Part shown: positions 41,501 through 48,321 of the stretch, in pieces
Layout of the letters: every line of letters starts with the position of its first letter
Numbering within the stretch: the first letter of the stretch is position 1
Origin: Pseudomonas sp. MWU13-2100
GTDB lineage: Bacteria; Pseudomonadota; Gammaproteobacteria; Pseudomonadales; Pseudomonadaceae
Assembly (NCBI RefSeq): GCF_023242365.1
Contig: NZ_JALLIX010000049.1
Coordinates: forward strand, 1 to 48,321
Length of the DNA: 48,321 bases
Reading direction: 5' to 3'
Notes under the pieces: generated by a model
Told to the model about the DNA's origin: nothing
Database searches by the model: none
The model's input: the letters and a program-made list of their open reading frames with translations, nothing else
Program-made: the position numbers and the translations under genes

Positions 41501-42425
41501 TGGGTTTCTCCTTGAGGCGGATTTGAAACGCCTGCTCGGCGGCGACCAGGTCACCGCCTTCGAGTGCCTGCAGGCCTTGGGCATCTTGCGGGTCGCGCTG
41601 CCAGGCGGGCGCTTTGCGGGCGGATGCCGCACCCCTGCGGGCCAGGGTCTTGCCCTTGTTCATCAGGTCGCGGATTTCCTTGTCGTCCGGGTGCGCGGCG
41701 AGGAACTGTTCGAACAGCGGGACTTGCGTCGGCGCCGGCGGGCCGATCCAGGTCAGGGCGAAGCGCCAGGTTTCGTTGGCGTCACCGCCGACATCCTTGT
41801 CCTTGGCGAGGAGCGCCAGGCGGCGGATCCCTTCAGCCCGGGTGTCGAGGTTGCGGACCATGTGCTTGGCCAGGAACAGCGCCACGGCACGGTCGTCCGG
41901 GCGCTCGCGCAGCAGTCGTTCGAGACCGGCGCGGGCTTCCTGTTCGCCGCCCTTGGTGTAACCCAGCAGGTAATAATACTCGCGGGCCAATGCCCCCTGG
42001 GGCTGGCGACCGTCGAGCAGTTGGCGGTAGATCTTCACCGCGTCGTCGTATTTGTCGGCGTCCACCAACTGCCGGGCCTGGGCCAGCAGTCGGGCCTGGT
42101 CATCGCTGCCCAGGGCAATGTCCTGTTCGAGTTGTTGGGCCTGACGGGGCTGTGGCACCAGCGCCTGCAAACGGGCGAGGTATTTTTTCGCTTCCTCCAG
42201 ATGCTTGAGCTGGACGTTGCTCAGGCCCAGGCCATAGAGCGCTTCCGGTCGGTCGGGGGCGATCAGCAGCAACTTGTTCCAGGCGTCGATGGCCCGATCG
42301 GGGTTGTTCTGCGACTGCCAGTAGCGCCCTTGCTCGATCAGTTGCGCCTGTGGGTCGTCAGCCCGGGTCTGAAGGGCGGTACTGGCCAGGGCAAACAGCA
42401 ACGTCAGGGTGAGGGTATGGCGCAT
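38529..42425 (-). CDS. wssE: Cellulose synthase outer-membrane subunit BcsC (WssE)
   Basis: Export channel for cellulose, 1298 residues. A signal peptide (LTLTLLFALASTALQTRA) is followed by a long array of TPR repeats in the periplasm (about 20-800), a Pro/Asp-rich low-complexity linker (about 815-900), and the BcsC-type C-terminal beta-barrel from about 960 to the end (LDEILQERSGYIAQGL, GGIYWYLDNQPDDKLTLGLS, TGPMALPVSPY...). The ATG at 42425 has GGAG 7 bp upstream; the longer frame from 42452 lies within bcsB. Normally wssD/bcsZ would be between bcsB and this gene; it is missing. Confidence 0.95.
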   Translation of the reverse strand: MRHTLTLTLLFALASTALQTRADDPQAQLIEQGRYWQSQNNPDRAIDAWNKLLLIAPDRPEALYGLGLSNVQLKHLEEAKKYLARLQALVPQPRQAQQLEQDIALGSDDQARLLAQARQLVDADKYDDAVKIYRQLLDGRQPQGALAREYYYLLGYTKGGEQEARAGLERLLRERPDDRAVALFLAKHMVRNLDTRAEGIRRLALLAKDKDVGGDANETWRFALTWIGPPAPTQVPLFEQFLAAHPDDKEIRDLMNKGKTLARRGAASARKAPAWQRDPQDAQGLQALEGGDLVAAEQAFQIRLKEKPNDPDALGGLGVLRQKQERLDEAEDLLQRATRLPGGHPWKQALDNVRYWRLMAGASEAQKAGRQDQARQMIEQAASQNPGEPASQVALANLQVEQGQLAQAEASYRRILASHRDDPQALGGLIAVLSQQGKSDEALKLIDSIPAAAQARLGSTVSIRSLRATQVARLAEQRGDLRAAEQAYREALVDDPGNTWTRFALARIYLGQGRTQAAKDQVNDLLKRHPDQPDALYTRTLLSAQLGEWQDAQASLARIPPARRSREMDELGKEIALHVQTEAAVDNLRRGQRQEARALLARSQALTAGKPERVAILASAYIDAGQPQQGVALMRDLVERSPSPDAKLQLLYADILFKADQDSDAADILRALQGSRFNEANRRHYAELVKLYRIKQADQLREKGNLAGAYDILKPTLKQYPHDTQAVSALARMYAASGNNAKAMALYKPLLQNDPRNADLQLSVASLAAQDHDYAQADKSLRTALALKPGVPKVLTSAAGTYRAMGKSAEAAELLRQAVAIEGGQRRDGQPQGNLDDDSDNPFRNQSGQPRRSAAHAADPLMPGNEAADTMPPDPALAPQLYSSSDAVPDSGLDSDPAPSGNPFAPGRRSDDSARLNQSPAQLALDEILQERSGYIAQGLSVRSNNNESGLSKLTDVETPFEANLPAGDNRVALRVTPVSLHAGSVRSYSLTRLGSGLPSGSPGSQQANGVGLAVAMENPEHGIKADIGVSPVGFTYNTVIGGVSLDQPLVSSPNMHYSIALSRRPVTDSLTSFAGTEDRRTGVKWGGVTANGGRAQLGYDDQEVGVYGYGALHKLIGNNVESNTRAELGGGIYWYLDNQPDDKLTLGLSTTALSYENNQGFFTYGHGGYFSPQTFFSVAVPVTWSQRSERFTYKLSGAVGVQHIDQKGADYFPGHSAEQAANNLSYPGQSSTGIGYNLNAAGEYRLGSNVLLGGALGVDNAQDYREVTAELYLRYLFERMTGPMALPVSPYRSPYSN

Positions 42426-42448
42426 GGCGGTTCTCCCGCGCCGCGAAT

Positions 42449-44746
42449 TCACGACAGCCGCCGTTTGGCCTGGGCGCGCAGGCCCAGGAAGATCAAGGCG
42501 CAGAGCAGCACGAAGCCGATCAGGACGGCGAGCAGCATCCCGCTCAGATGCCGCGACAGCAGCAACTGCAAGTGCCGGAACCAGCCCAGGTGGCCGACGT
42601 AGTACGGCTGGTCGGCGGTCAGGGTAGTGATCTGCTTGTCCTGGATCACTGCCAGGCGGCCCTGGATCAGATCCTTGTAGTCATCGCCGCCGATCATCGC
42701 CGCGGTCACTTCGGTCAGCCGTGCCGGGTCGCTGCTGGCGACTACCACCACACTGCGGCCGCTTTTGAGTGGCGACTCGAAGCCCGCCAGGTAGGGTGTG
42801 CCGCTGCCCGACCAGGCGAGTGTGGTGCGGGTCTTGCGCACCGCCGCTTGCGAGTCGGGGCTGAACCAGTCGTGGATGCGCAGGGCCAGGTCGCTCAGGT
42901 CGAAGAAGTGCCGGCCGCTTTCGCTACGGGCCGGCAACGCGTCGGCCCATTGCTTGATCAGGGGCTGGTCGCTGCCGGTGGCGAACACCAGCAGGTCCTT
43001 GTCGCTGGCCGCCTCGACATCGCGGGCCTGGATCACCTGCAGGCCGGTGGCCGGATAGCCGGTGGATTCGCCGAAGCGTCCGAGCACGGTGAGGAAGGCG
43101 CTGAGGGTGGCGGGCTCCTGGCTGTCGGGCATCACCACCGCGGTCTCCGAGAGGTCGGCCAGGCGGGTGAAGGGGAAGCCGCTGTCGCGGAACTTGCCCA
43201 GATCGGGCATTGCGGTGTAGTGGTCCAGGCCGCTCAGGTCGAGGGTCGAATCGCCTTCGATCTGGCCGCGCATGTCTTCGACGATAACGTCCCGGCACTC
43301 GCCTTGTTTGACATAGTCGTACAGGTAGCGCATTTGCAGCTGCGACTCGAAGGTGGCGATGTCCAGAGGCAGGAACATGTTGGCTTCACGAGGCAGGCTG
43401 TCATCTTTCTTAAGCCAGTCGAGCAGGGCCGGGCCGCCATTGAGGTTGGGGATCGAGGGCAATTGCATCGAACGCACCAGGTGATCGTTGAGGTGCACCA
43501 ACAACGCCGAATTGGTCGAGAATTGCTGGGGCGTGTAACGGTATTTGAGCAGCAGCGGCGCCCCGCGCCCGCGCCATTCGAACAGGTCCGGCGGCAGGCG
43601 CAGCGGAATGATGATGTCCTCGGGGCTGTAGCCGGAGACGTGCAGTTGCCGGGCGTCGACCAGTTCGCCGAGCTTCACCGGCCGGTCGGTCGGCAGCCAG
43701 TTGGGCGCGTCATAGGGGACGCGGACCGGCAGCGGGTCGAGGTGGTCGATCAGCGCGGTGGCGCCGGACATCGACTTGCTGCCCAGGGCAACGGCCAAGG
43801 CGGCGGTCTTCAGCTCGGCGTCGTTGCGCCCGCTGATTACCAGCAACTTGCCATAGGGGTCGTTGGGGTTGGTCATCATGGTCACGCTGGGACCGCTGGC
43901 GGCGTTGCTCGACAGCTCGCCCAGCGCCAGGGCCTCACGGTGGGTGACCAGGACAATGGCATTACCCTTGGCCGGCAGTTGCCCGACGCTGACGGGAAAG
44001 GTCGCGGTACGGTAGGCGGCCAGGGCGCCGAACTTGGAGGAGAGCGCGGCGGCGGCTTCCAGCTTGGTGGGGCTGGGTGAGGTATCGAAGACGAAGGGCA
44101 GGACCAGCGGGCGGGCATCATGCCGGTCGAAAAACGGCACTGGCAGCAGCGCCAGATCATTCTTCAGGGCGATGGGCGAATACTGGATAATCAGTTGGCT
44201 GTCGTTGCTGGCCCTGGCCCACAGGCTCGAGTGCAACGGGTCTTCGCATTGCATCGTGTAGTGCCCGATCAGTTGCAGGTCCAGCCGGTTGAAGTCGGTG
44301 ATCAGTCGCGCGGGGATCTCCACCACCCGTTCCAGGTCCTTGCCGGCCTGTTCCCGGGGCAGCGGCAGGCTGGCGGCGACCTTGTCGTTGACCAGCACGT
44401 TGATCTGCGACAGCTCGGGCAGCATCAGCGCCGAATAGCCGTAATGCAGGACCACCTGGGCACCGGTCACCACCTGGTCGGCGCGAATCCCGAAGTCGAC
44501 GCTGTCGGTTGACTCGACACCACGCAGGTACATGGGGTCGCGGCGGCCCAGTTGCTTGAAGGTCAGGCTGTAGCTGTTCTTGTCACTGGCGAGCGCCTGG
44601 GGTTGGCTGATGCCGGCGGGGCTGACGCGGTTGTCCGTTTGCGTCACGCTGGCGCCGGAGGCCGGATAGATGCCACAGCAGACCAGCAAAAGGAGGGCGT
44701 AACGAATGCAGCGTCCATCGCTGCCAGCGGAGAATGTCGGGCTCAT
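42449..44746 (-). CDS. wssC: Cellulose synthase regulatory/periplasmic subunit BcsB (WssC)
   Basis: Periplasmic subunit of 765 residues anchored by one C-terminal helix (LLAVLIGFVLLCALIFLGL). A signal peptide is at the N-terminus. The body contains the BcsB pattern of two jelly-roll carbohydrate-binding domains alternating with flavodoxin-like domains (VHYGYSALMLPELSQINVLVND, HYTMQCEDPLHSSLW, VSGYSPEDIIIPLRLPPDLFEWRGRGAPL). It guides the glucan chain towards BcsC. The start overlaps the bcsA stop by 4 bp. Confidence 0.95.
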   Translation of the reverse strand: MSPTFSAGSDGRCIRYALLLLVCCGIYPASGASVTQTDNRVSPAGISQPQALASDKNSYSLTFKQLGRRDPMYLRGVESTDSVDFGIRADQVVTGAQVVLHYGYSALMLPELSQINVLVNDKVAASLPLPREQAGKDLERVVEIPARLITDFNRLDLQLIGHYTMQCEDPLHSSLWARASNDSQLIIQYSPIALKNDLALLPVPFFDRHDARPLVLPFVFDTSPSPTKLEAAAALSSKFGALAAYRTATFPVSVGQLPAKGNAIVLVTHREALALGELSSNAASGPSVTMMTNPNDPYGKLLVISGRNDAELKTAALAVALGSKSMSGATALIDHLDPLPVRVPYDAPNWLPTDRPVKLGELVDARQLHVSGYSPEDIIIPLRLPPDLFEWRGRGAPLLLKYRYTPQQFSTNSALLVHLNDHLVRSMQLPSIPNLNGGPALLDWLKKDDSLPREANMFLPLDIATFESQLQMRYLYDYVKQGECRDVIVEDMRGQIEGDSTLDLSGLDHYTAMPDLGKFRDSGFPFTRLADLSETAVVMPDSQEPATLSAFLTVLGRFGESTGYPATGLQVIQARDVEAASDKDLLVFATGSDQPLIKQWADALPARSESGRHFFDLSDLALRIHDWFSPDSQAAVRKTRTTLAWSGSGTPYLAGFESPLKSGRSVVVVASSDPARLTEVTAAMIGGDDYKDLIQGRLAVIQDKQITTLTADQPYYVGHLGWFRHLQLLLSRHLSGMLLAVLIGFVLLCALIFLGLRAQAKRRLS

Positions 44747-46944
44747 GGCGTGTCCAGGGCAGGTGCGGAGGGAGAGGTGTCGGCGCGCCGCCGTTCGAGC
44801 GCCTGGCCGGGTAATCTGAGGGTGGCCTTGAGCAACTCGGACAGGCCATGCAAGGCGATGACGCTGATTGCGCGCAGGGCCATGAGCGGCGAGTCGGGGG
44901 TGCTGGTGCCCCAGTTCCGCGCCCAGGTGTCGGCGCGTGAGTAGGTCAGGTGGACCAGGTCGCTTTGCTGGCTCAAGGTCATCGGGTCGAAATGGATGCC
45001 GACCACATTGTCACGGCTGAAGACCACGCTGCCGTCGAAGTGATAGTGCTGCTGATGGCGGGCCAGCGAGACCCGCAGGGGCGTGCCGAGGGGGATCGAT
45101 TGACCTTGCGCGAGCTTCAGGCCCAGGCCGTGCTGCGAGAAGTCCTGGGTGAGGCTGTGATACTCCGTGCCGTCGGCCAGGTGCAGGCCGACCGGCAGCT
45201 GCGCCTCGACCCGGGGTTCGGCCCGCACCTGGCGGGTTTCGCTGGCGACTGCGATGGCGGCGGCGCACATGATGGTGTTGTACAGCGCCCAGACCTGGTT
45301 GAGCAGTACCGTTTCATCGGTGGTGACATCGGCCCCGAGATAGTCGTAGATCCCGTACGCCACTGCGGCGATATTCAGGACCAGCAGCACGATGTAAGGG
45401 CGTGCCATCTTCCAGTCGAAGAAGTCTGGATGCAGGTCACCGCCCTTGTCCGTGACGTTGAAGTGCCCGGATTTTGGCTTGAGCATGCCCATCAGCACCG
45501 GTACCAGGATGTACCAGGCCAGCACCGTTTCGTAGACCTCGTTCCAGTACGAATGGCGGAAACGGCCCTGGATGCGCGAGTTGGTCAAGTTGGCCAGCAG
45601 CAGGTGTGGCGCCGCGTAGGCGGCCACCATCAGTGGCGCCGCGTGGAAGATCTGTGCGCCGAAAATCAGATAGGCCAAGGGGGCGGTGAGAAACACCAGG
45701 CGCGGGAAGCCATAGAAAAAGTGCAGCATGGCGTTGCTGTAGCAGATGCGTTGGCCCAGGCTCAGGCCGCGTCCGAGCATGGGGTTGTCGGTGCGGAAAA
45801 TCTGCGTCATGCCGCGGGCCCAGCGCACGCGCTGGTTGATATGCCGCGAGAGGTTCTCGGTGGCCATGCCGGCGGCTTGCGGCAGCGCCAGGTAGGCGGT
45901 GTTGTAGCCGGCGCGGTTGAGTTTCAGCGAGGTATGGGCGTCTTCGGTGAGTGTCGTTTCGTCCATCCCGCCGATGGCTTCCAGCGGTGCCCGGCGCATC
46001 AGCGCGCAGGAGCCGCAGAACATCGCCGCGTTCCACAGGTCATTGCCGTCCTGCACCAGCCCGTAGAACAACTCGGCTTCGTTGGGGACCGTCTGGTAGG
46101 TCTTGAGATTTTTTTCGAAGGGGTCCTGGGAAAAGAACACATGCGGGGTCTGCACCATGGCCAGCTTGGGATCCTTGAGAAACCAGCCCATGCTGATTTG
46201 CAGGAAGGAGCGCGAGGGCACGTGGTCGGCGTCGAAGGCGGCGATGTATTCGCCGTGGGTGACCTTGAGCGCGGCGTTGAAATTGCCGGCCTTGGCGTGC
46301 AGGTTGTTGTCGCGGGTCAGGTAGTGGGCACCGACGCTCTCGCAGAACAGGCGGAACTCCTCGCGGTGGCCGTCATCCAGAACGTGGACCTTGAGCTTGT
46401 CCTCCGGCCAGTTCATCCGCAGCGCGGCGAATACGGTGATCTTGACGATCTCCAGCGACTCGTTGACGGTGGTAATGAACACATCGACAGTGGGCCATTG
46501 CCGCGGATCCTCGCTGAGCAGGATTGGCCGGCGCTTGAGCGGCCAGGCGGTCTGCACGTAACCGAACACCAGCACTAGCAGCGCATAGAGCTCGGCCAGC
46601 ACCAGGGTATAGCCGAACAGCATGTCGTGCAGGCTCTCCAGCTCCAGGGTCTCGGTCAGACGCCAGTACATGTAGCGCAGTGAGGCGATCAGCGACAGGC
46701 TGATCATTGCGATGATCGGCAGGCGACCGGGCAGGCGGCGCAAGACCAGCACCGCGACCAGGCAGGCGAGGCCGAACAGCGCTTGCTGGAGCAGGTCCGC
46801 GGGAGCGCTGATCACCCCCGCCAGGACCACGGCGCAGAGTATCGCGGTACCCAGGACAAGGCCCAGGCGCAAGGGCGTGGACCATTGGCGCATGTGTCGC
46901 AGGGAAGTGCCGAGCAGGCGATTGACGCGGCGTTCGAAGGTCAT
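44743..46944 (-). CDS. wssB: Cellulose synthase catalytic subunit BcsA (WssB)
   Basis: Family 2 glycosyltransferase that polymerises UDP-glucose and secretes the chain, 733 residues. Catalytic motifs are LDDG (D190-D191), FDADH (DxD at 238-240), TED at 333-335 and QRVRW at 371-375. The gating loop FNVTDKGG is at 495-502. The C-terminal PilZ domain has the c-di-GMP motifs RAEPR at 574-578 and DFSQHG at 601-606, so synthesis should be switched on by c-di-GMP. About eight membrane helices flank the catalytic part. The ATG at 46944 overlaps the wssA stop (ATGA); an earlier start at 47040 would run inside wssA. Confidence 0.97.
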   Translation of the reverse strand: MTFERRVNRLLGTSLRHMRQWSTPLRLGLVLGTAILCAVVLAGVISAPADLLQQALFGLACLVAVLVLRRLPGRLPIIAMISLSLIASLRYMYWRLTETLELESLHDMLFGYTLVLAELYALLVLVFGYVQTAWPLKRRPILLSEDPRQWPTVDVFITTVNESLEIVKITVFAALRMNWPEDKLKVHVLDDGHREEFRLFCESVGAHYLTRDNNLHAKAGNFNAALKVTHGEYIAAFDADHVPSRSFLQISMGWFLKDPKLAMVQTPHVFFSQDPFEKNLKTYQTVPNEAELFYGLVQDGNDLWNAAMFCGSCALMRRAPLEAIGGMDETTLTEDAHTSLKLNRAGYNTAYLALPQAAGMATENLSRHINQRVRWARGMTQIFRTDNPMLGRGLSLGQRICYSNAMLHFFYGFPRLVFLTAPLAYLIFGAQIFHAAPLMVAAYAAPHLLLANLTNSRIQGRFRHSYWNEVYETVLAWYILVPVLMGMLKPKSGHFNVTDKGGDLHPDFFDWKMARPYIVLLVLNIAAVAYGIYDYLGADVTTDETVLLNQVWALYNTIMCAAAIAVASETRQVRAEPRVEAQLPVGLHLADGTEYHSLTQDFSQHGLGLKLAQGQSIPLGTPLRVSLARHQQHYHFDGSVVFSRDNVVGIHFDPMTLSQQSDLVHLTYSRADTWARNWGTSTPDSPLMALRAISVIALHGLSELLKATLRLPGQALERRRADTSPSAPALDTP

Positions 46945-48002
46945 GGGCGCTGTGACTCCAGTTGATCGTGGAGTTTGTCGGCGATGGCCAGGATGTCCTG
47001 GCAGCCACGGGATTCGGCGGATTGCTCGAACGGGTTGCATTCATAGGCCAGCGCCTCGGCGATGGCGTCGTCCCAGATGACCGTGCCGAGCAATTGGCTT
47101 TTCAGTTGGTTTTCGAGGATCTGCGCGATGTCCACGGACAAGGCGTGGGAGGTATCCACGCCGTTGATCACGAACCAGCAGGCTGTGTGCCGTTCACCTT
47201 GCAGATGGGGCTTGAGCGAGGCAATCAGTCGCTCGAGGGTGGCGTGGGAGGCGGCGTCCGGGCGAATCACCGCGATGATGAGATTCGCCATGCACAGGGC
47301 CTGGTCCTGATAGACGTTGGTGCCGGCGGGTGTATCGATGATCAGCGTGTCATGTTCGCCCAGCCCCAGTTCGTCCAGGTGTTGGGCGAGCCAGTGGGGG
47401 TTGTCCTTGAGTTCCTGTTCAAGGGCGTGCAACTGCTTTGAGTCGCTCTCGCCGAAGGCCAGCAGTCGGGTATTGGCATAGCCGGTTTGGGCCAGTTCGC
47501 GCCAGCTGTGCCGTTCCAGGCTGGCCTGGCAGATGCCTGATGTTTGCGGGCCGATGCCCAGATGTTGGTGCTGGGCATTCTGTGGGTCGAGTTCGAGGAC
47601 GATGGCCTGCCGGTCGGCACCGTTGAGCAGAATCGCCAGCAGGCTGGCCAGGGTGCTGCGGCCGACGCCGCCGCGGGTCGAGACTACCGCGATGACCTGG
47701 GCCGCGACGTGGGGCTCCTGATGTGGCTGCGTCACCTGGGCCTGGCGTTGCCGGGCGAGATCGTGGAGCAGTGTGCGCAAGGATGGGGTGGTGGTTTTTC
47801 CAGGCGCGACGGCATCAGCCTGGACGAGCGGCGGCGAGGCAGGTTCGATCGGTGTGGACGCTGGAGGTTGGGGCGCCGCAGGGGGAGGCGCTGGCGTTTC
47901 GGTGAAGACCCGGGCCACCTCGATTTCCCGATAGCGGTCGGCCTTGGCGCCGAACTTTCCCATCAGGTTCGCAACATCATCGTCGTCATCTGAAGGCTGC
48001 AT
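46941..48002 (-). CDS. wssA: MinD/ParA-like ATPase of cellulose synthesis (WssA, BcsQ-like)
   Basis: Cytoplasmic SIMIBI-class ATPase of 353 residues, first in the operon. The N-terminal acidic segment (MQPSDDDDDVANL) and a Pro/Ala-rich linker (about 38-70) precede the ATPase domain. The deviant Walker A reads STRGGVGRST at 108-117, with arginine at both positions normally lysine; LIIDTPAGT is the switch II region. BcsQ proteins localise the cellulose machinery at a pole. Three in-frame ATGs exist (48023, 48014, 48002); 48002 is chosen for the weak GGATGGG before it. Starts are uncertain within 21 bp. Confidence 0.85.
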   Translation of the reverse strand: MQPSDDDDDVANLMGKFGAKADRYREIEVARVFTETPAPPPAAPQPPASTPIEPASPPLVQADAVAPGKTTTPSLRTLLHDLARQRQAQVTQPHQEPHVAAQVIAVVSTRGGVGRSTLASLLAILLNGADRQAIVLELDPQNAQHQHLGIGPQTSGICQASLERHSWRELAQTGYANTRLLAFGESDSKQLHALEQELKDNPHWLAQHLDELGLGEHDTLIIDTPAGTNVYQDQALCMANLIIAVIRPDAASHATLERLIASLKPHLQGERHTACWFVINGVDTSHALSVDIAQILENQLKSQLLGTVIWDDAIAEALAYECNPFEQSAESRGCQDILAIADKLHDQLESQRP

Positions 48003-48298
48003 GAAAGCACCCATCCGTACCATTCTAAGAAAATCTTGAAAGGGGACAGATACGGCTAATCACACAATGCCGTCGTGCTGCATGCCCACCTGGCGGTGTG
48101 GCAAACGATGGTGTTCTTAAAGGTGTCGCCTGAACGTCTTGCGATAGAACCGAAGGCACTTAGTGTTAATCCTGAGTGCTTTATCGTTCTATCAGGTTCA
48201 AATGTAGACCAGATTTACCGAAGCAAGAAATTTTCGGTGGGTCGCGTGTCGAACCGCATGCCGGCGCCCGACACGTTCTTGTGGTGAAACGCGGATCT
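48003..48298. other. Upstream region of the wss operon, no gene seen
   Basis: About 300 bp with a lower GC content near 48110-48240. A 70-codon frame at 48075-48287 has no ribosome-binding site or family features. The operon promoter should lie here or further right, outside the window. Confidence 0.5.
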
Positions 48299-48321
48299 GT
48301 GGGAGCGGAGCTTGCCCGCGA
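48299..48321. repeat. REP unit cut by the right window edge
   Basis: The last 23 bases carry the same sequence as the right arm at 19376-19398 (tgtgggagcggagcttgcc...). The element continues beyond the window. Confidence 0.8.

Overview
The window looks like chromosomal DNA of a fluorescent-group Pseudomonas. The base composition is GC-rich, REP/REPIN-type palindromes (tgtgggagc..., gtggcgagcgggc...) sit between genes, and the gene order follows the conserved Pseudomonas block trxA-rho-ubiD ... yhhJ/rbbA/hlyD - 5-FCL - 6S RNA - zapA - yecA - pepP-ubiH-ubiI - iron ABC - gcvTH - orphan PilB-like ATPase. Synteny statements are from memory, not from a database search. No rRNA, tRNA, CRISPR array, complete prophage or insertion sequence was recognised.

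Layout. 0.3-4.2 kb: a four-gene polar amino-acid ABC importer (minus strand) divergent from a FadR-type regulator, with a dyad between them. 4.3-8.8 kb: trxA, rho, then ubiD overlapping a 2Fe-2S flavin reductase. 8.8-12.5 kb: an accessory stretch with a PagP-like outer-membrane barrel, an orphan 3' gene remnant, a ChaC-type gamma-glutamylcyclotransferase, a stand-alone ExoY/edema-factor-type nucleotidyl cyclase (the most striking gene here), and an exported histidine phosphatase. 12.6-19.2 kb: quinone oxidoreductase, a FliL-like protein and an HlyD/RbbA/YhhJ efflux operon. 19.3-26.3 kb: EVE protein, small membrane protein, 5-formyl-THF cyclo-ligase, 6S RNA, zapA with a coiled-coil partner, then yecA-pepP-ubiH and a second ubiquinone hydroxylase. 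26.3-30.8 kb: a ferric-iron binding protein and permease with a palindrome upstream, then gcvT-gcvH without gcvP. 31-37.2 kb: ArnB-like aminotransferase, DUF2388, NfeD-SPFH pair, PilB-like ATPase, small ACT-like protein, Lrp regulator. 37.2-48.0 kb: a wss-type (acetylated cellulose) operon on the minus strand, in the order wssA-wssB(bcsA)-wssC(bcsB)-wssE(bcsC)-wssF-wssG. The usual cellulase wssD/bcsZ and the acetyl-transfer genes wssH/wssI/wssJ are not in the cluster.

How it fits together. The core blocks cover housekeeping work: redox, transcription termination, ubiquinone synthesis, division, folate/glycine one-carbon metabolism and 6S RNA. Accessory functions are inserted between them: a likely host- or competitor-directed cyclase effector, outer-membrane lipid remodelling, and a trimmed cellulose biofilm operon whose synthase carries a c-di-GMP-binding PilZ domain. 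The best candidates for something little described are the ExoY-like protein without a nearby secretion system, the PagP-like protein with a changed catalytic position, and the reduced wss operon.
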